A DNA stretch of 64,000 nucleotides from the NCBI GenBank assembly GCA_966211755.1, contig CBIHOH010000005.1, positions 1-64,000 of the forward strand, read 5' to 3'. Positions 41,114-48,844 of this stretch are shown here, piece by piece. Origin of the DNA: Rhizobacter sp966211755 (GTDB lineage Bacteria; Pseudomonadota; Gammaproteobacteria; Burkholderiales; Burkholderiaceae_C). Position 1 is the stretch's first letter; each line of letters opens with the position of its first letter. Below the pieces are notes generated by a model. It had not been told where the DNA came from and did no database searches. It saw nothing but the letters and a program-made list of their open reading frames with translations. Made by a program: the position numbers and the translations under genes.

Positions 41114-41473
41114 GTGGACCCGGGGCCGTTGCCGAAGGCCCTGGACATGAAGCAGCAAGGCAAGAAGCAGGCTCCACCGGGCGACGCTGCGATACTTCGG
41201 TCCATCATGGATGCCATGCCGCTTCTCACGGAAGAACAAGCTGCCGGCCTGGCTCGCGCCTTCGCCGAGAATCGGCAGCGACCTCACCCGCTCGGGCCGC
41301 TGAGCTCGGTCGCACATAGGGAAGGCGAGGGAAAGGAAGAAGGCGAATACCGTGTCGAGTTCCAGTTTGGAGGGCCGCCTCCTCGCAGGAAAACCACGCC
41401 GCCAAGGGATCACCCCACGGTAGTCTTCGTGGGCGATCGCACCGGCAAGTGCCGATTCATGTTTTGGATGTAA
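41114..41473 (+). CDS. Hypothetical protein (doubtful)
   Basis: Up to 119 aa from GTG 41114, or about 108 aa from ATG 41147. It is mostly polar, with Pro/Lys/Glu-rich stretches and no recognised domain; DHPTVVFVGDRTGKCRFMFW at the end is the only protein-like part. The 34-base gap after gluQ fits read-through. Base composition at codon position 3 is weaker than in neighbouring genes. It may be a chance frame in a degraded region. Confidence 0.3.
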   Translation: MDPGPLPKALDMKQQGKKQAPPGDAAILRSIMDAMPLLTEEQAAGLARAFAENRQRPHPLGPLSSVAHREGEGKEEGEYRVEFQFGGPPPRRKTTPPRDHPTVVFVGDRTGKCRFMFWM

Positions 41474-41708
41474 GACGCAGGGCGCAAGTCCGTTCCCGGA
41501 ACTTCCGCTGCCTTGCAGTCACACCGTCGACATGGCTGGCGTCCAGCTTGGCGTCGAACTCGGTCCGTCAGGGCATGGAAGCCGCGCCGGCTCATGCGCC
41601 GAGTAGGGCCAAGCCCTGCGAGCTGGTTTCCGATCGCCCCAGCCCGGCCCCACGGCCACCGGGCCCGCCAGCGGCCCGCGCGCCGACAGGGCCGGGCACC
41701 GTCGGCGT

Positions 41709-42164
41709 TCAACTCACCCGGAAAGCCACGAAGGCCGGTCCGGGCGTGGGGACTGCCTGGTTCAACAGCAGCACGTAGATCCGCCAATTGCTGTCCGTCA
41801 GCATGCCCGACACCGTGACATAGCGCCTCTCGTTCTGGCCCATCGGGGTCAGGATGAGCAGGGCCGTGTTGGCGACCGGATTGTCGACCGAGGCGACGGC
41901 GTAGAAACTCCCTTGCTCGGTCATGCCAGGGCCCCGGCTGATGCTGTAGGTACCGCCATAGGACGAATAGGGCCCGCCCGCCTCGCTGAAGGTGATGAAG
42001 GTCGCCTGCCCGGGATTTTCCAGCCATAGGTAGGTCCCGCCCAGACCCTGAAGTGTCCGGATGTCGTTGGGGCCATGCCAACCCGCGGGACCGAGCACGG
42101 TCGGCGGGGTGAACAGCAATGGGTGCATCTGCATGGCGCAGGGACCGAAAAGCTGATTCATCAT
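41709..42164 (-). CDS. Unknown 151-aa protein
   Basis: Not recognised. AAGGAG stands ahead of tandem ATGs (42164 and 42161), giving good translation evidence. The sequence starts MMNQLFGPCAMQMHPLLFTP and is rich in Gly, Ser, Tyr and hydrophobics in an alternating pattern (GGTYLWLENPGQATFITF, YVTVSGMLTDSNWRIYVLL), suggesting an all-beta fold. No signal peptide or membrane helix is evident. It stands alone between two gene-poor stretches in a run of hypothetical genes. Confidence 0.65.
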   Translation of the reverse strand: MMNQLFGPCAMQMHPLLFTPPTVLGPAGWHGPNDIRTLQGLGGTYLWLENPGQATFITFSEAGGPYSSYGGTYSISRGPGMTEQGSFYAVASVDNPVANTALLILTPMGQNERRYVTVSGMLTDSNWRIYVLLLNQAVPTPGPAFVAFRVS

Positions 42165-42773
42165 GATGAGCTCCTTTTTCGATCAGGCGCGAAAGCGCGC
42201 GCCGGGCGATGGAGGTGGATTCCCCCGAGAAGGTCCCGGTAGGGCGAGCCGGGCCGCGCTCGGGACGGACGCACAGCCGGGAACCCAGGGGCCATGGGAG
42301 GGACCCGTCGCCCCCGTCCGGCCCTCGATGCTGTCCTGGTGCGGCAGGCAGCTGCCTCGGCGACTGCTCACGGAGCGCCATTTTCCCGATGGCGCGGATG
42401 CGGTGCCAAGCCTGCCGCAAGCGCCCCACTGCCGAGCCCTCTCGCAATCATCTTGGGTGATGCGATGGCTCTCGGCCACCCCTAGAAACTGGAAGCCCGG
42501 CCCTGCCTGGCATGGCAGTCGCCTGAGCAGAGAAGAGGTCACCGCGGTGGGATTGCGCCGAGCCGAAGAGCTGTACGACGAACGAATGGTTCGAAAAAGC
42601 CGAGCAGGTCAGGGGCACCGCACTCCAGTCAAGTGTCGAGGGATGCAAGGCCGCAGTCGAGCCTCGGGGGTCGTAACGACAAGGTCATCACGAGTCTGGG
42701 CGATGAGGAATGCAAGGCCGACCATAGCCCAGATGCAGGCACGGCCGTGGCGGGTCGCAGGCAGCTGTGTCCC
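42165..42773. other. Gene-poor stretch
   Basis: About 600 bases with no convincing gene on either strand. The longest frame, 42163-42777 plus, has low-complexity, protein-unlike content. No repeat, RNA or terminator was recognised. It separates the unknown 151-aa gene from the effector-like pair. Confidence 0.5.
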
Positions 42774-43421
42774 CTAGAGAGGAACGACCCGTGCAACCCG
42801 TCCGGCACGCCGTGCCTCGTCGTCGGCATAGAGGAGCAGGCAGCCATCGTCGCCGAGCGCGATCAGGGGAAGCGCCCACAGTTCCTCGGGCCCGGGCGTC
42901 TCCAGCCACTGCCGTCCGGTCTGCGCGTCGACGATGAACAGGCTGCGTTGCACGCCCCTGGAGAACGGCACCGACCAGTCCTGCAGCGGATGTTCCTCGG
43001 GGATGATCTCCAGCGAGTAGAAGCGCTCGGCCGTCCACGCGCCGACGAGGCCGGTCTCCGCGCCACCGCTCTCGTCGACCGGCAGCGCGACGGGCCGGCC
43101 ATCGATCCACAGGTCCACCCCCCGCGCACCGGTGGGGTACCACAGCATGGCCCGGTGGCTGCGCGACGGCGAGTCATCGAGTGTCAGATGGCCTTCCGGC
43201 AGCACGGCCGGGCCTTCGGTCTTGACGAAGGCCTGGCCCGTGGTGTTGCTGCTTTTGCGGAAGTCGAACCCCAGCCCAATGCATTCGTCGACCGGCATGT
43301 CGCGCAGCAGCTCGGCCAGGCGTGCCAGCGCGGCCGGCGTGTCGAGCACCGGCGGGCGGTCCCGGCGGGACAGGAGGATCCGCCGGACTTCCGCGGCGGC
43401 CGGGGAGGTGTCGAAAGGCAT
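42774..43421 (-). CDS. Hypothetical protein downstream of the effector-like gene (possible immunity partner)
   Basis: 215 aa, soluble, no signal peptide, acidic overall. No family recognised. The middle (HRAMLWYPTGARGVDLWIDG, RFYSLEIIPEEHPLQDWSVP) looks beta-rich. It starts 54 bases after the stop of the 573-aa effector-like gene on the same strand, the usual position for an immunity protein or cognate partner; this role is inference from position only. Confidence 0.65.
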   Translation of the reverse strand: MPFDTSPAAAEVRRILLSRRDRPPVLDTPAALARLAELLRDMPVDECIGLGFDFRKSSNTTGQAFVKTEGPAVLPEGHLTLDDSPSRSHRAMLWYPTGARGVDLWIDGRPVALPVDESGGAETGLVGAWTAERFYSLEIIPEEHPLQDWSVPFSRGVQRSLFIVDAQTGRQWLETPGPEELWALPLIALGDDGCLLLYADDEARRAGRVARVVPL

Positions 43422-43475
43422 GGCGAGGCGTGCAGAACAGATCAGGTCTTCAATGATCGCTCAAGCCGGAGGAAT

Positions 43476-45197
43476 TCAGAACCAGCCCTTCACGCCGTCG
43501 ACCCAGCCGCTCACCGTGTCGGCCACGGCGTCGCGGGCACCGGAGATCTGCGCGCCATAGGCCACGCCCACCCCCACCGCCAGGCCGGCCACGGCGCCGA
43601 CGGCGGTGCCCGCCACCGGCACCACGCTGCCGATCGCGGCGCCGGCCGCGGTGGCCGCGGCGATCGAGCCCACGGCCACGGTGGTGTCCGCCGCCACGTT
43701 GCCGATGGCTTTCGAATCCCCCTTGGCCAGGCCCTCGCGGTTCTCGTAGGCCGAGACGCCGGTGGCGATGACGGCGCCGACTGCGGTCGAGCCCCCCACG
43801 CGCGTCACCAGCGTGCGGGCGCCGGCGCCGAAGGCCGCGGTCGACTCCGCCGTCGCGGTGCGCGCCAGCGTGCCGGCCGTGCTGGTGGCGGCGCGCTGCA
43901 CCGAGGAGCCGATGGCGCGGTCGAGGACCGGGGTGAAGGCCCGTTCCCCGGCTGCGGCCAGGGCGCCGGTCCCCGCGCCGAAGGCGGTGTGCCCGGCCAC
44001 CTGCTTGGCGTCGTCCAGCGTGAAATTGCCGTCGCTGCCGACGCGTACCAGGGTCAGCCCGCCCGCCGCAGCGGCGCCGAAGAGCCCGCCTTGCTTGACG
44101 CTGGGCAGCTCGGCCGGCGCGAGGCGGGAAAGCGGCGGCTGGGCCTCGCCGTACGGGCGGCCCAGCGTGCGCATCAGGGCCTCGGTGCTGCCGGCCTTCT
44201 GGGTGTAGTACTCGTTGTAGGCCGCGCCGACCTTGAACGATTTCTTGGAATGGCCCTCGTCCAGGTGCTTCTGCAGTTGCGCGTCCACATGCGCCTTGGC
44301 CGGCGCGGCGATGTCGGCGTTCAACTGCTTGAAGTCGTTGATCGAGTAGGCGCGGTCGCCGATGACGAAGCGCCTGGCGTCGGCATCCTGGCCGACCAGC
44401 TTCTCCAGCTGGGCGAGGCGCTTGCCGTCCATCAGGTGGTTGAAGCCCGGCCCCGGGTCGAGCGCGTACAGGCCCAGCGTGCGGGGCGGGATCGCTGCGC
44501 GGCGCTCCCACTCCGACTGGCGCTCCAGCGGGGAGGGCAGCTCGGGTGTGCTCGCCAGCGACTTGTCGACCTGGCCGGCGAAGGTGCCGGGGGTCGCCTT
44601 GACGCTTTCGATGTGCACCACGCCGTCCGCGGTCTTGAAGTACAGGTCCGCATCGATGTCGGGCACATCGAGGATGGGCAGGCCCGAGCGGGCGACCTCG
44701 GCCTGGCCGAAGCGGGGGTCGTAGGTCAGGCGGCTGTCGGGTGCGAGCGTCGTGCGATCGAGCACCTCGGCGGCCCGGTTCAACTGGGCCATGGCACCCC
44801 GGAAGTCGGAACCGTCGGCAGGCTTGGTCGCGACGTCGTACAGATGCTGGCGGAAGGTGTCGTTCACATGCGGGTCGATGCGCCCATCGACCAAGCCGTT
44901 GCCCAGATGAGCGACCACCTGACGCAATTGCCTGGCCTGCTCCGGCGGCAGGTCGGTGCGTGTCATCGCCGTGTGGGCATTGGCCTGCGCGTCGGCCACG
45001 GCCCGGTTGGCCGGGCTGGCGTTGGCAGGCAGAGGTTTCTCGGCGATGCCCCAACCGGCCGCGGCGCGGTGCATCGGATCGTGGATCTTCTGCGCGGCTT
45101 CGCGCGCTGCCTGTGCGGCAGCGGCGGCTGCGGCGGATTGACTCAGGTCATTGCCGGGATCTGATGCTGCTGCCCGGCCACGTTCTGCGATCTGCAT
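43476..45197 (-). CDS. Effector-like protein with Gly/Ala-rich membrane-active C-terminus
   Basis: 573 aa, unrecognised. The N-terminal ~110 residues are Ala/Gln-rich and helical (DLSQSAAAAAAAQAAREAAQ). A central part (about 165-340) has DADLYFKTADGVVHIESVKA, LGLYALDPGPGFNHLMDGK and a charged helix QLQKHLDEGHSKKSFKVG. From about 385 to the end it is glycine/alanine-rich with glycine-zipper-like hydrophobic stretches, for example AAIGSVVPVAGTAVGAVAG, then a closing amphipathic WVDGVKGWF. This layout recalls secreted pore-forming toxins or effectors. No signal peptide, PAAR, RHS or MIX marker is seen. AAGGGA precedes ATG 45197. The next gene, 54 bases on, may be its partner. Confidence 0.65.
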   Translation of the reverse strand: MQIAERGRAAASDPGNDLSQSAAAAAAAQAAREAAQKIHDPMHRAAAGWGIAEKPLPANASPANRAVADAQANAHTAMTRTDLPPEQARQLRQVVAHLGNGLVDGRIDPHVNDTFRQHLYDVATKPADGSDFRGAMAQLNRAAEVLDRTTLAPDSRLTYDPRFGQAEVARSGLPILDVPDIDADLYFKTADGVVHIESVKATPGTFAGQVDKSLASTPELPSPLERQSEWERRAAIPPRTLGLYALDPGPGFNHLMDGKRLAQLEKLVGQDADARRFVIGDRAYSINDFKQLNADIAAPAKAHVDAQLQKHLDEGHSKKSFKVGAAYNEYYTQKAGSTEALMRTLGRPYGEAQPPLSRLAPAELPSVKQGGLFGAAAAGGLTLVRVGSDGNFTLDDAKQVAGHTAFGAGTGALAAAGERAFTPVLDRAIGSSVQRAATSTAGTLARTATAESTAAFGAGARTLVTRVGGSTAVGAVIATGVSAYENREGLAKGDSKAIGNVAADTTVAVGSIAAATAAGAAIGSVVPVAGTAVGAVAGLAVGVGVAYGAQISGARDAVADTVSGWVDGVKGWF

Positions 45198-45327
45198 GGG
45201 GAATCCCTTCGCGAGTGTGTCCGAAGGCAGCACCATAGGACGCAGCGCCCGGCCTGGACAGCTGTCGCCGACCCCAGCTAGGGTCGACCCCAGGTGTGAC
45301 GGGCCGGGGTCGCTTCCCAGAACGGCT

Positions 45328-45666
45328 TCACGCGCCTGAAGGCCTGCCGGCGCTCATGGCGCCAGGGCCCGGCCAGGCCACGACATGCAGCTCGAACTCC
45401 TCGCGGGTGGGCGGCGCCAGCATCATGCCGCCGAGACGGGCCAGCTCGCGCTGGATGTAGCCGTTGGCCGCCTCGGCCTGCTGGTCGGCCAGCGTCTCCC
45501 AGATCGTGACCGAGACGGCCTTGCCGCTGCCCGGATCGGTCAGCAGCAAGGCCTGCACGAAACCCTTCTGCTGCCGCGCGACGGGCAGCACGAAGTCGCG
45601 ATAGATGTCGCTGGCCTCCGCCAGGCGCTGCGCCTGGATCTGGATACTCATCATTCTTGCGAACAT
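45328..45666 (-). CDS. Antibiotic biosynthesis monooxygenase (ABM) domain protein
   Basis: 112 aa ferredoxin-like fold protein: MMSIQIQAQRLAEASDIYRD, then GFVQALLLTDPGSGKAVSVT and the ABM-typical IWETLADQQAEAANGYIQRE. Small ABM proteins act as cofactor-free oxygenases, haem-degrading enzymes or have unknown roles. Last gene of a five-gene minus-strand run under a TetR regulator. The start could be ATG 45666, 45654 or 45651. Confidence 0.8.
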   Translation of the reverse strand: MFARMMSIQIQAQRLAEASDIYRDFVLPVARQQKGFVQALLLTDPGSGKAVSVTIWETLADQQAEAANGYIQRELARLGGMMLAPPTREEFELHVVAWPGPGAMSAGRPSGA

Positions 45667-45705
45667 TGCGCCTCCTTGTGCAAACGTGGGGTGGTCACGG
45701 CCCGG

Positions 45706-46119
45706 TCAGCCGGCGGCCCCGGCCCTGAGCGGCGCTTCGGCCGGCCCGTTGCCGCGCTTCATCAACAGGCCGATCGCCGGTGGAAAGGCGAGCCAGAAGC
45801 CGGAGACGGGGATCATCAGCACGCCCAGCAGCGCCGTCAGCAGCATGCCAAGGCCGGTCGCCCGCAGCACGCGGAGCTCGCCGCGCCGCTCGATCGCGGT
45901 CAGTGCCGGGGCCAGCACGGCGATGACGGCACCGAACATCATGAACCAGAAGGCGACGCCCCTGGACGGGTCGCGCTGGATGCTGTCGAACACGCCGCGC
46001 CGCGCGATGTCGAGCAGCGGATCGGTGAAGACGATCGCTCCCACGACGGTATGCAGGCCGGCGATCGCCATCATCCAGTGGCCGGCCCAGACGGTGGGAG
46101 TGCGAAGAGATGGGGACAT
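45706..46119 (-). CDS. DUF6463-like membrane protein
   Basis: 137 aa with four hydrophobic helices (about 10-32, 52-75, 83-103, 105-122). WAGHWMMAIAGLHTVVGAIV at the start and GVAFWFMMFGAVIAVLAPAL match the DUF6463 style (small four-helix proteins near TetR regulators). It lies 18 bases after the ABC1-kinase gene and 39 before the ABM gene. Function unknown. Confidence 0.72.
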   Translation of the reverse strand: MSPSLRTPTVWAGHWMMAIAGLHTVVGAIVFTDPLLDIARRGVFDSIQRDPSRGVAFWFMMFGAVIAVLAPALTAIERRGELRVLRATGLGMLLTALLGVLMIPVSGFWLAFPPAIGLLMKRGNGPAEAPLRAGAAG

Positions 46120-46137
46120 GGTGTCGCTCCTTGTGGT

Positions 46138-47469
46138 TCAGGGGGTTGGGGAAGTCCAGGGGGTCCGGGTCGCCACCTCGGCGCCCAGGGTTTTCAACAA
46201 CTGGTTGAGGCCTAGGAAGGCCCGTTCGAAATACGGCATCTCGGGCGGCAGGCCGATCAGCAGGCGCTTCAGGGTGCGGCGTTGCGCGGCCGTCGTCACC
46301 GGGCAGCACGGGCGCGACGCGAAGTCGAAGCGGGCATGGCGCAAGGGCTCGACCTGCCAGTCCTGCAGCGGCGCGAGCGCCGGCAGCAGCTGCTGCTCGA
46401 AGTCGGCCAGCGACAGGTCGGGAGAGATCAGGCCCAGCGCCAGATAGGCCTCGCGCAGCGGGCCGCCGCCACCGCCGGGTGGGGCCAGCCGCGCGCGCCA
46501 GACCTGCGCCATGGTGTCGGTGAAGGCGGGCGACAGCGTCTCGGTGCAGCCGAAGTCGAGCACCCCGACCTGGCCGTCGGGCAGGAACAGGAAGTTGCCG
46601 GGGTGCGGGTCGGCATGCAGGCGGCGCCATTCGAACACGCTGCGCATGAACCAGTCGAACAGGCACTGGCCGGCGCGGTCGCGGGCCGCCCGGCTCGGGC
46701 CGGTGGCGAGCCAGGCGTCCAGGTGCAGCCCCTCCAGGGCCTGCATGGTGAGCACACGGCGCGTGCTGCGGCCGGGCACCGGTCGCGGCACCAGCACCCC
46801 CGCCGACGGCGCATGGGCGGCGAACCATTGCAGCTGGGCCGCCTCGTGGGTGTAGTCGAGCTCCTCGGCGAGCTTGTGTTCGATGCCGCTCATCACCTGG
46901 TCGACGATGTCGCGCCCGGGCAGGAGGTCGGAGCCGAGCTGCAGGCCGTGCAACAGGCCACGGATCATGCGCATGTCGCTGCCGATGGAGGCGGCGATGC
47001 CGGGATATTGCACCTTGACCACCACCCGCTCGCCGCCGTGCAGTTCGGCATGGTGGACCTGGCCCAGGCTGGCGGCGGCGAAGGCCTGGGGATCGAAACG
47101 CTGGAACAGCTCGCCGGCATCGCGCGCGAACTCCTGGCGGAAGACCTTGTGCACCAGGGCCCGGTTGAGCGGCGTGGCCTGGTGGAAGCCGCGCGCCAGC
47201 TCCTGGCGCACGCCTTCGGGCAGCAGGCTGGCCTCCAGGCTCAGCAGCTGCGAGGCCTTGAGGGCCGTGCCCTTGAGCTGGTTGAGGGCACGGAACAGGA
47301 TGCGCCCCAGCTCGGCCTCGTGCTCCGCCTGGAGGGCCTCGGCCTCGTCGGGCGAGGAGCTCTTGCGCACCAGGTGCCCGAGATGGGCCGCGCCGGCCCG
47401 CGCCACGGCCAGGCCGGTGATGGCGCCCCTGGCCACGCGGCCGGTGCGCAGCTTGGCCTCACGCGGCAT
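46138..47469 (-). CDS. ABC1/UbiB-family atypical kinase
   Basis: 443 aa. Family features: KGTALKASQLLSLE (modified KxGQ helix), nucleotide-binding VVVKVQYPG, catalytic HADPHPGNFLFLPDGQ and metal-binding VLDFGC. ABC1 kinases act as ATPases in lipid or quinone metabolism; this copy lies in a TetR operon rather than with ubiquinone genes, so it is probably not the main UbiB. It has no C-terminal membrane helices of UbiB type. 39 bases downstream of a small membrane protein gene. Confidence 0.88.
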   Translation of the reverse strand: MPREAKLRTGRVARGAITGLAVARAGAAHLGHLVRKSSSPDEAEALQAEHEAELGRILFRALNQLKGTALKASQLLSLEASLLPEGVRQELARGFHQATPLNRALVHKVFRQEFARDAGELFQRFDPQAFAAASLGQVHHAELHGGERVVVKVQYPGIAASIGSDMRMIRGLLHGLQLGSDLLPGRDIVDQVMSGIEHKLAEELDYTHEAAQLQWFAAHAPSAGVLVPRPVPGRSTRRVLTMQALEGLHLDAWLATGPSRAARDRAGQCLFDWFMRSVFEWRRLHADPHPGNFLFLPDGQVGVLDFGCTETLSPAFTDTMAQVWRARLAPPGGGGGPLREAYLALGLISPDLSLADFEQQLLPALAPLQDWQVEPLRHARFDFASRPCCPVTTAAQRRTLKRLLIGLPPEMPYFERAFLGLNQLLKTLGAEVATRTPWTSPTP

Positions 47470-47508
47470 GGCCGTGCTCCTGGCAAGCCGACACGGCGTG
47501 GCGGCGGC

Positions 47509-47955
47509 TCATGCGAGCCCCCCGCCCAGCCGCGGCCAGGCGGTGTGCAGCCCGGCCAGGTGGACCAGCCCGATCGCCAGGCACACCGCCGAGCTCCAGT
47601 ACGCGAAGGGCGTGGCGGCGCTGCGCTTGAACAGCCGCAGGGGCACGATGGCCAGGCCGCGCAGCAGATAGACCGCCGTCCAGGCGCACATCGCCTCGGC
47701 CACCCAGGGCAAGGGGATGCGGGCACCCGCCGCCGCCAGGGCATAGGCCGACCACAGCCCGAGCACGACCGCGATGCCCGCCGTCACCACCGCCGGATAC
47801 CGGCGGCCCGCTTCGGCTGCGCGGGCGAAACGCTCGCCTGCACCGAAGAAGCGGTACCAGGCGGCACCGCCCAGGATGATCACCAGGTGCAGCAGCGAGG
47901 CCAGCGCACTGAGCGCGGCGGCCAGCAGCAGCGTCGGGTCCAGGCCGTGAGCCAT
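47509..47955 (-). CDS. Four-helix membrane protein of the TetR operon
   Basis: 148 aa with four hydrophobic helices (about 6-28, 48-70, 75-95, 118-138); LLAAALSALASLLHLVIILG opens it and AYWSSAVCLAIGLVHLAGLH closes it. A family name is not certain. It starts 5 bases after the TetR stop and 39 bases before the ABC1 kinase gene, so it is cotranscribed. Confidence 0.75.
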   Translation of the reverse strand: MAHGLDPTLLLAAALSALASLLHLVIILGGAAWYRFFGAGERFARAAEAGRRYPAVVTAGIAVVLGLWSAYALAAAGARIPLPWVAEAMCAWTAVYLLRGLAIVPLRLFKRSAATPFAYWSSAVCLAIGLVHLAGLHTAWPRLGGGLA

Positions 47956-47960
47956 GGCGG

Positions 47961-48686
47961 TCAGCGCTTGGCCAGCGGACGCGCGAGGCGGACCAGCTCG
48001 ACCAGGGCCGAGCCGTTCTGCATCAGCCGCGAGAACTGGCTGCGCAGCAGAAAGCCGGCCAGCTCGGACAACTTGTTGAGCAGGCCGCTCTGCAGCGCCT
48101 GCACCAGCACGGCCAAGGTGAGGTCGACCAGGCGGGTGGTGTCCGAGAACTCCTCCGAACTGTCCTTGAGCCAGTAGACGATCACCGCGAACAGATAGTC
48201 GGCGAAGAGCCCGCCGATGAGCTGCTTGAAGTCGCACGGGGCGATGCCGCCGTCGGCCTCGGCCGCGGCGAGGAAACCGGCGACCGCCTCCTTGATGGCC
48301 TGCTTGCCCGGCAGGGCGTCGCCCATCAGCAGCATCGGCGACTTGCCGACCAGGCCGCGGGCGATGCCCACGAACTCGCGGTCGGCCAGCAACAGTTCGA
48401 GCAAGGCGTCGACCAGGCGCTGCAGGCGTTCCTGCAGGCCGAAGCCGTCGAAACCCGGCGTGGCCAGGGTGTCGGCGAGCGCATCGGCCAGGGCTTGCTC
48501 GAAGTAGCCCAGCACCAGCTTTTCCTTGGTGGGGAAGTACTTGTAGATGGTGGCGTCGCCCAGGCCGGCCGCCCGGGCGATCTGCTTCATGCTGGTGCCG
48601 TCGAAGCCCTGCGCCGTCATCAGCTCGACGGCCGCCTGCAGGATGAGCCGCTGGTTCTGCTGTTGCTTGGATTTCTTGGTCTTCAT
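47961..48686 (-). CDS. TetR-family transcriptional regulator
   Basis: 241 aa. N-terminal helix-turn-helix at about residues 12-58: LILQAAVELMTAQGFDGTSM, then IARAAGLGDATIYKYFPTKE. The ligand domain fills the rest. It is the first gene of an operon with two small membrane proteins, an ABC1 kinase and an ABM protein. A 39-base palindrome 10 bases upstream of its start is the likely operator, giving self-repression of the operon. Ligand unknown, perhaps a lipid or hydrophobic compound. Confidence 0.9.
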   Translation of the reverse strand: MKTKKSKQQQNQRLILQAAVELMTAQGFDGTSMKQIARAAGLGDATIYKYFPTKEKLVLGYFEQALADALADTLATPGFDGFGLQERLQRLVDALLELLLADREFVGIARGLVGKSPMLLMGDALPGKQAIKEAVAGFLAAAEADGGIAPCDFKQLIGGLFADYLFAVIVYWLKDSSEEFSDTTRLVDLTLAVLVQALQSGLLNKLSELAGFLLRSQFSRLMQNGSALVELVRLARPLAKR

Positions 48687-48695
48687 GTGAACTCA

Positions 48696-48734
48696 CTATC
48701 GTTTAAATGCGACTATACACAGTTTTAACGATAG
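48696..48734. promoter_or_regulatory. Long palindrome, candidate TetR operator
   Basis: CTATCGTTTAAA (48696-48707) and TTTTAACGATAG (48723-48734) are 12-base arms with one mismatch around 15 bases. It lies just upstream of the TetR gene, in an AT-rich spot that also holds TATACA-like sequence; repressor binding here would shut the operon. Confidence 0.75.
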
Positions 48735-48799
48735 CAAGTACAAAAGATGCAGCCCCCCCCCGTCCTGACCGCAGGCATCGCTCGTGACGAGGTACATTA

Positions 48800-48815
48800 C
48801 TGTTCAAACATACAG
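48800..48815. promoter_or_regulatory. LexA (SOS) box of dinB
   Basis: CTGTTCAAACATACAG fits CTGT-N8-ACAG exactly, with TA before it as in the E. coli consensus. It stands 29 bases before the dinB start, so dinB is expected to be damage-inducible. Confidence 0.85.
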
Positions 48816-48844
48816 CCCGATGGCTTCCCCGGGCGTTTCCTGCC

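Noticed and set aside
42163..42777. 204-codon plus-strand frame in the gene-poor stretch
   Set aside because: Composition (Arg/Ser/Pro runs) unlike real proteins here, no ribosome site, antisense to the good Shine-Dalgarno of the 151-aa gene.
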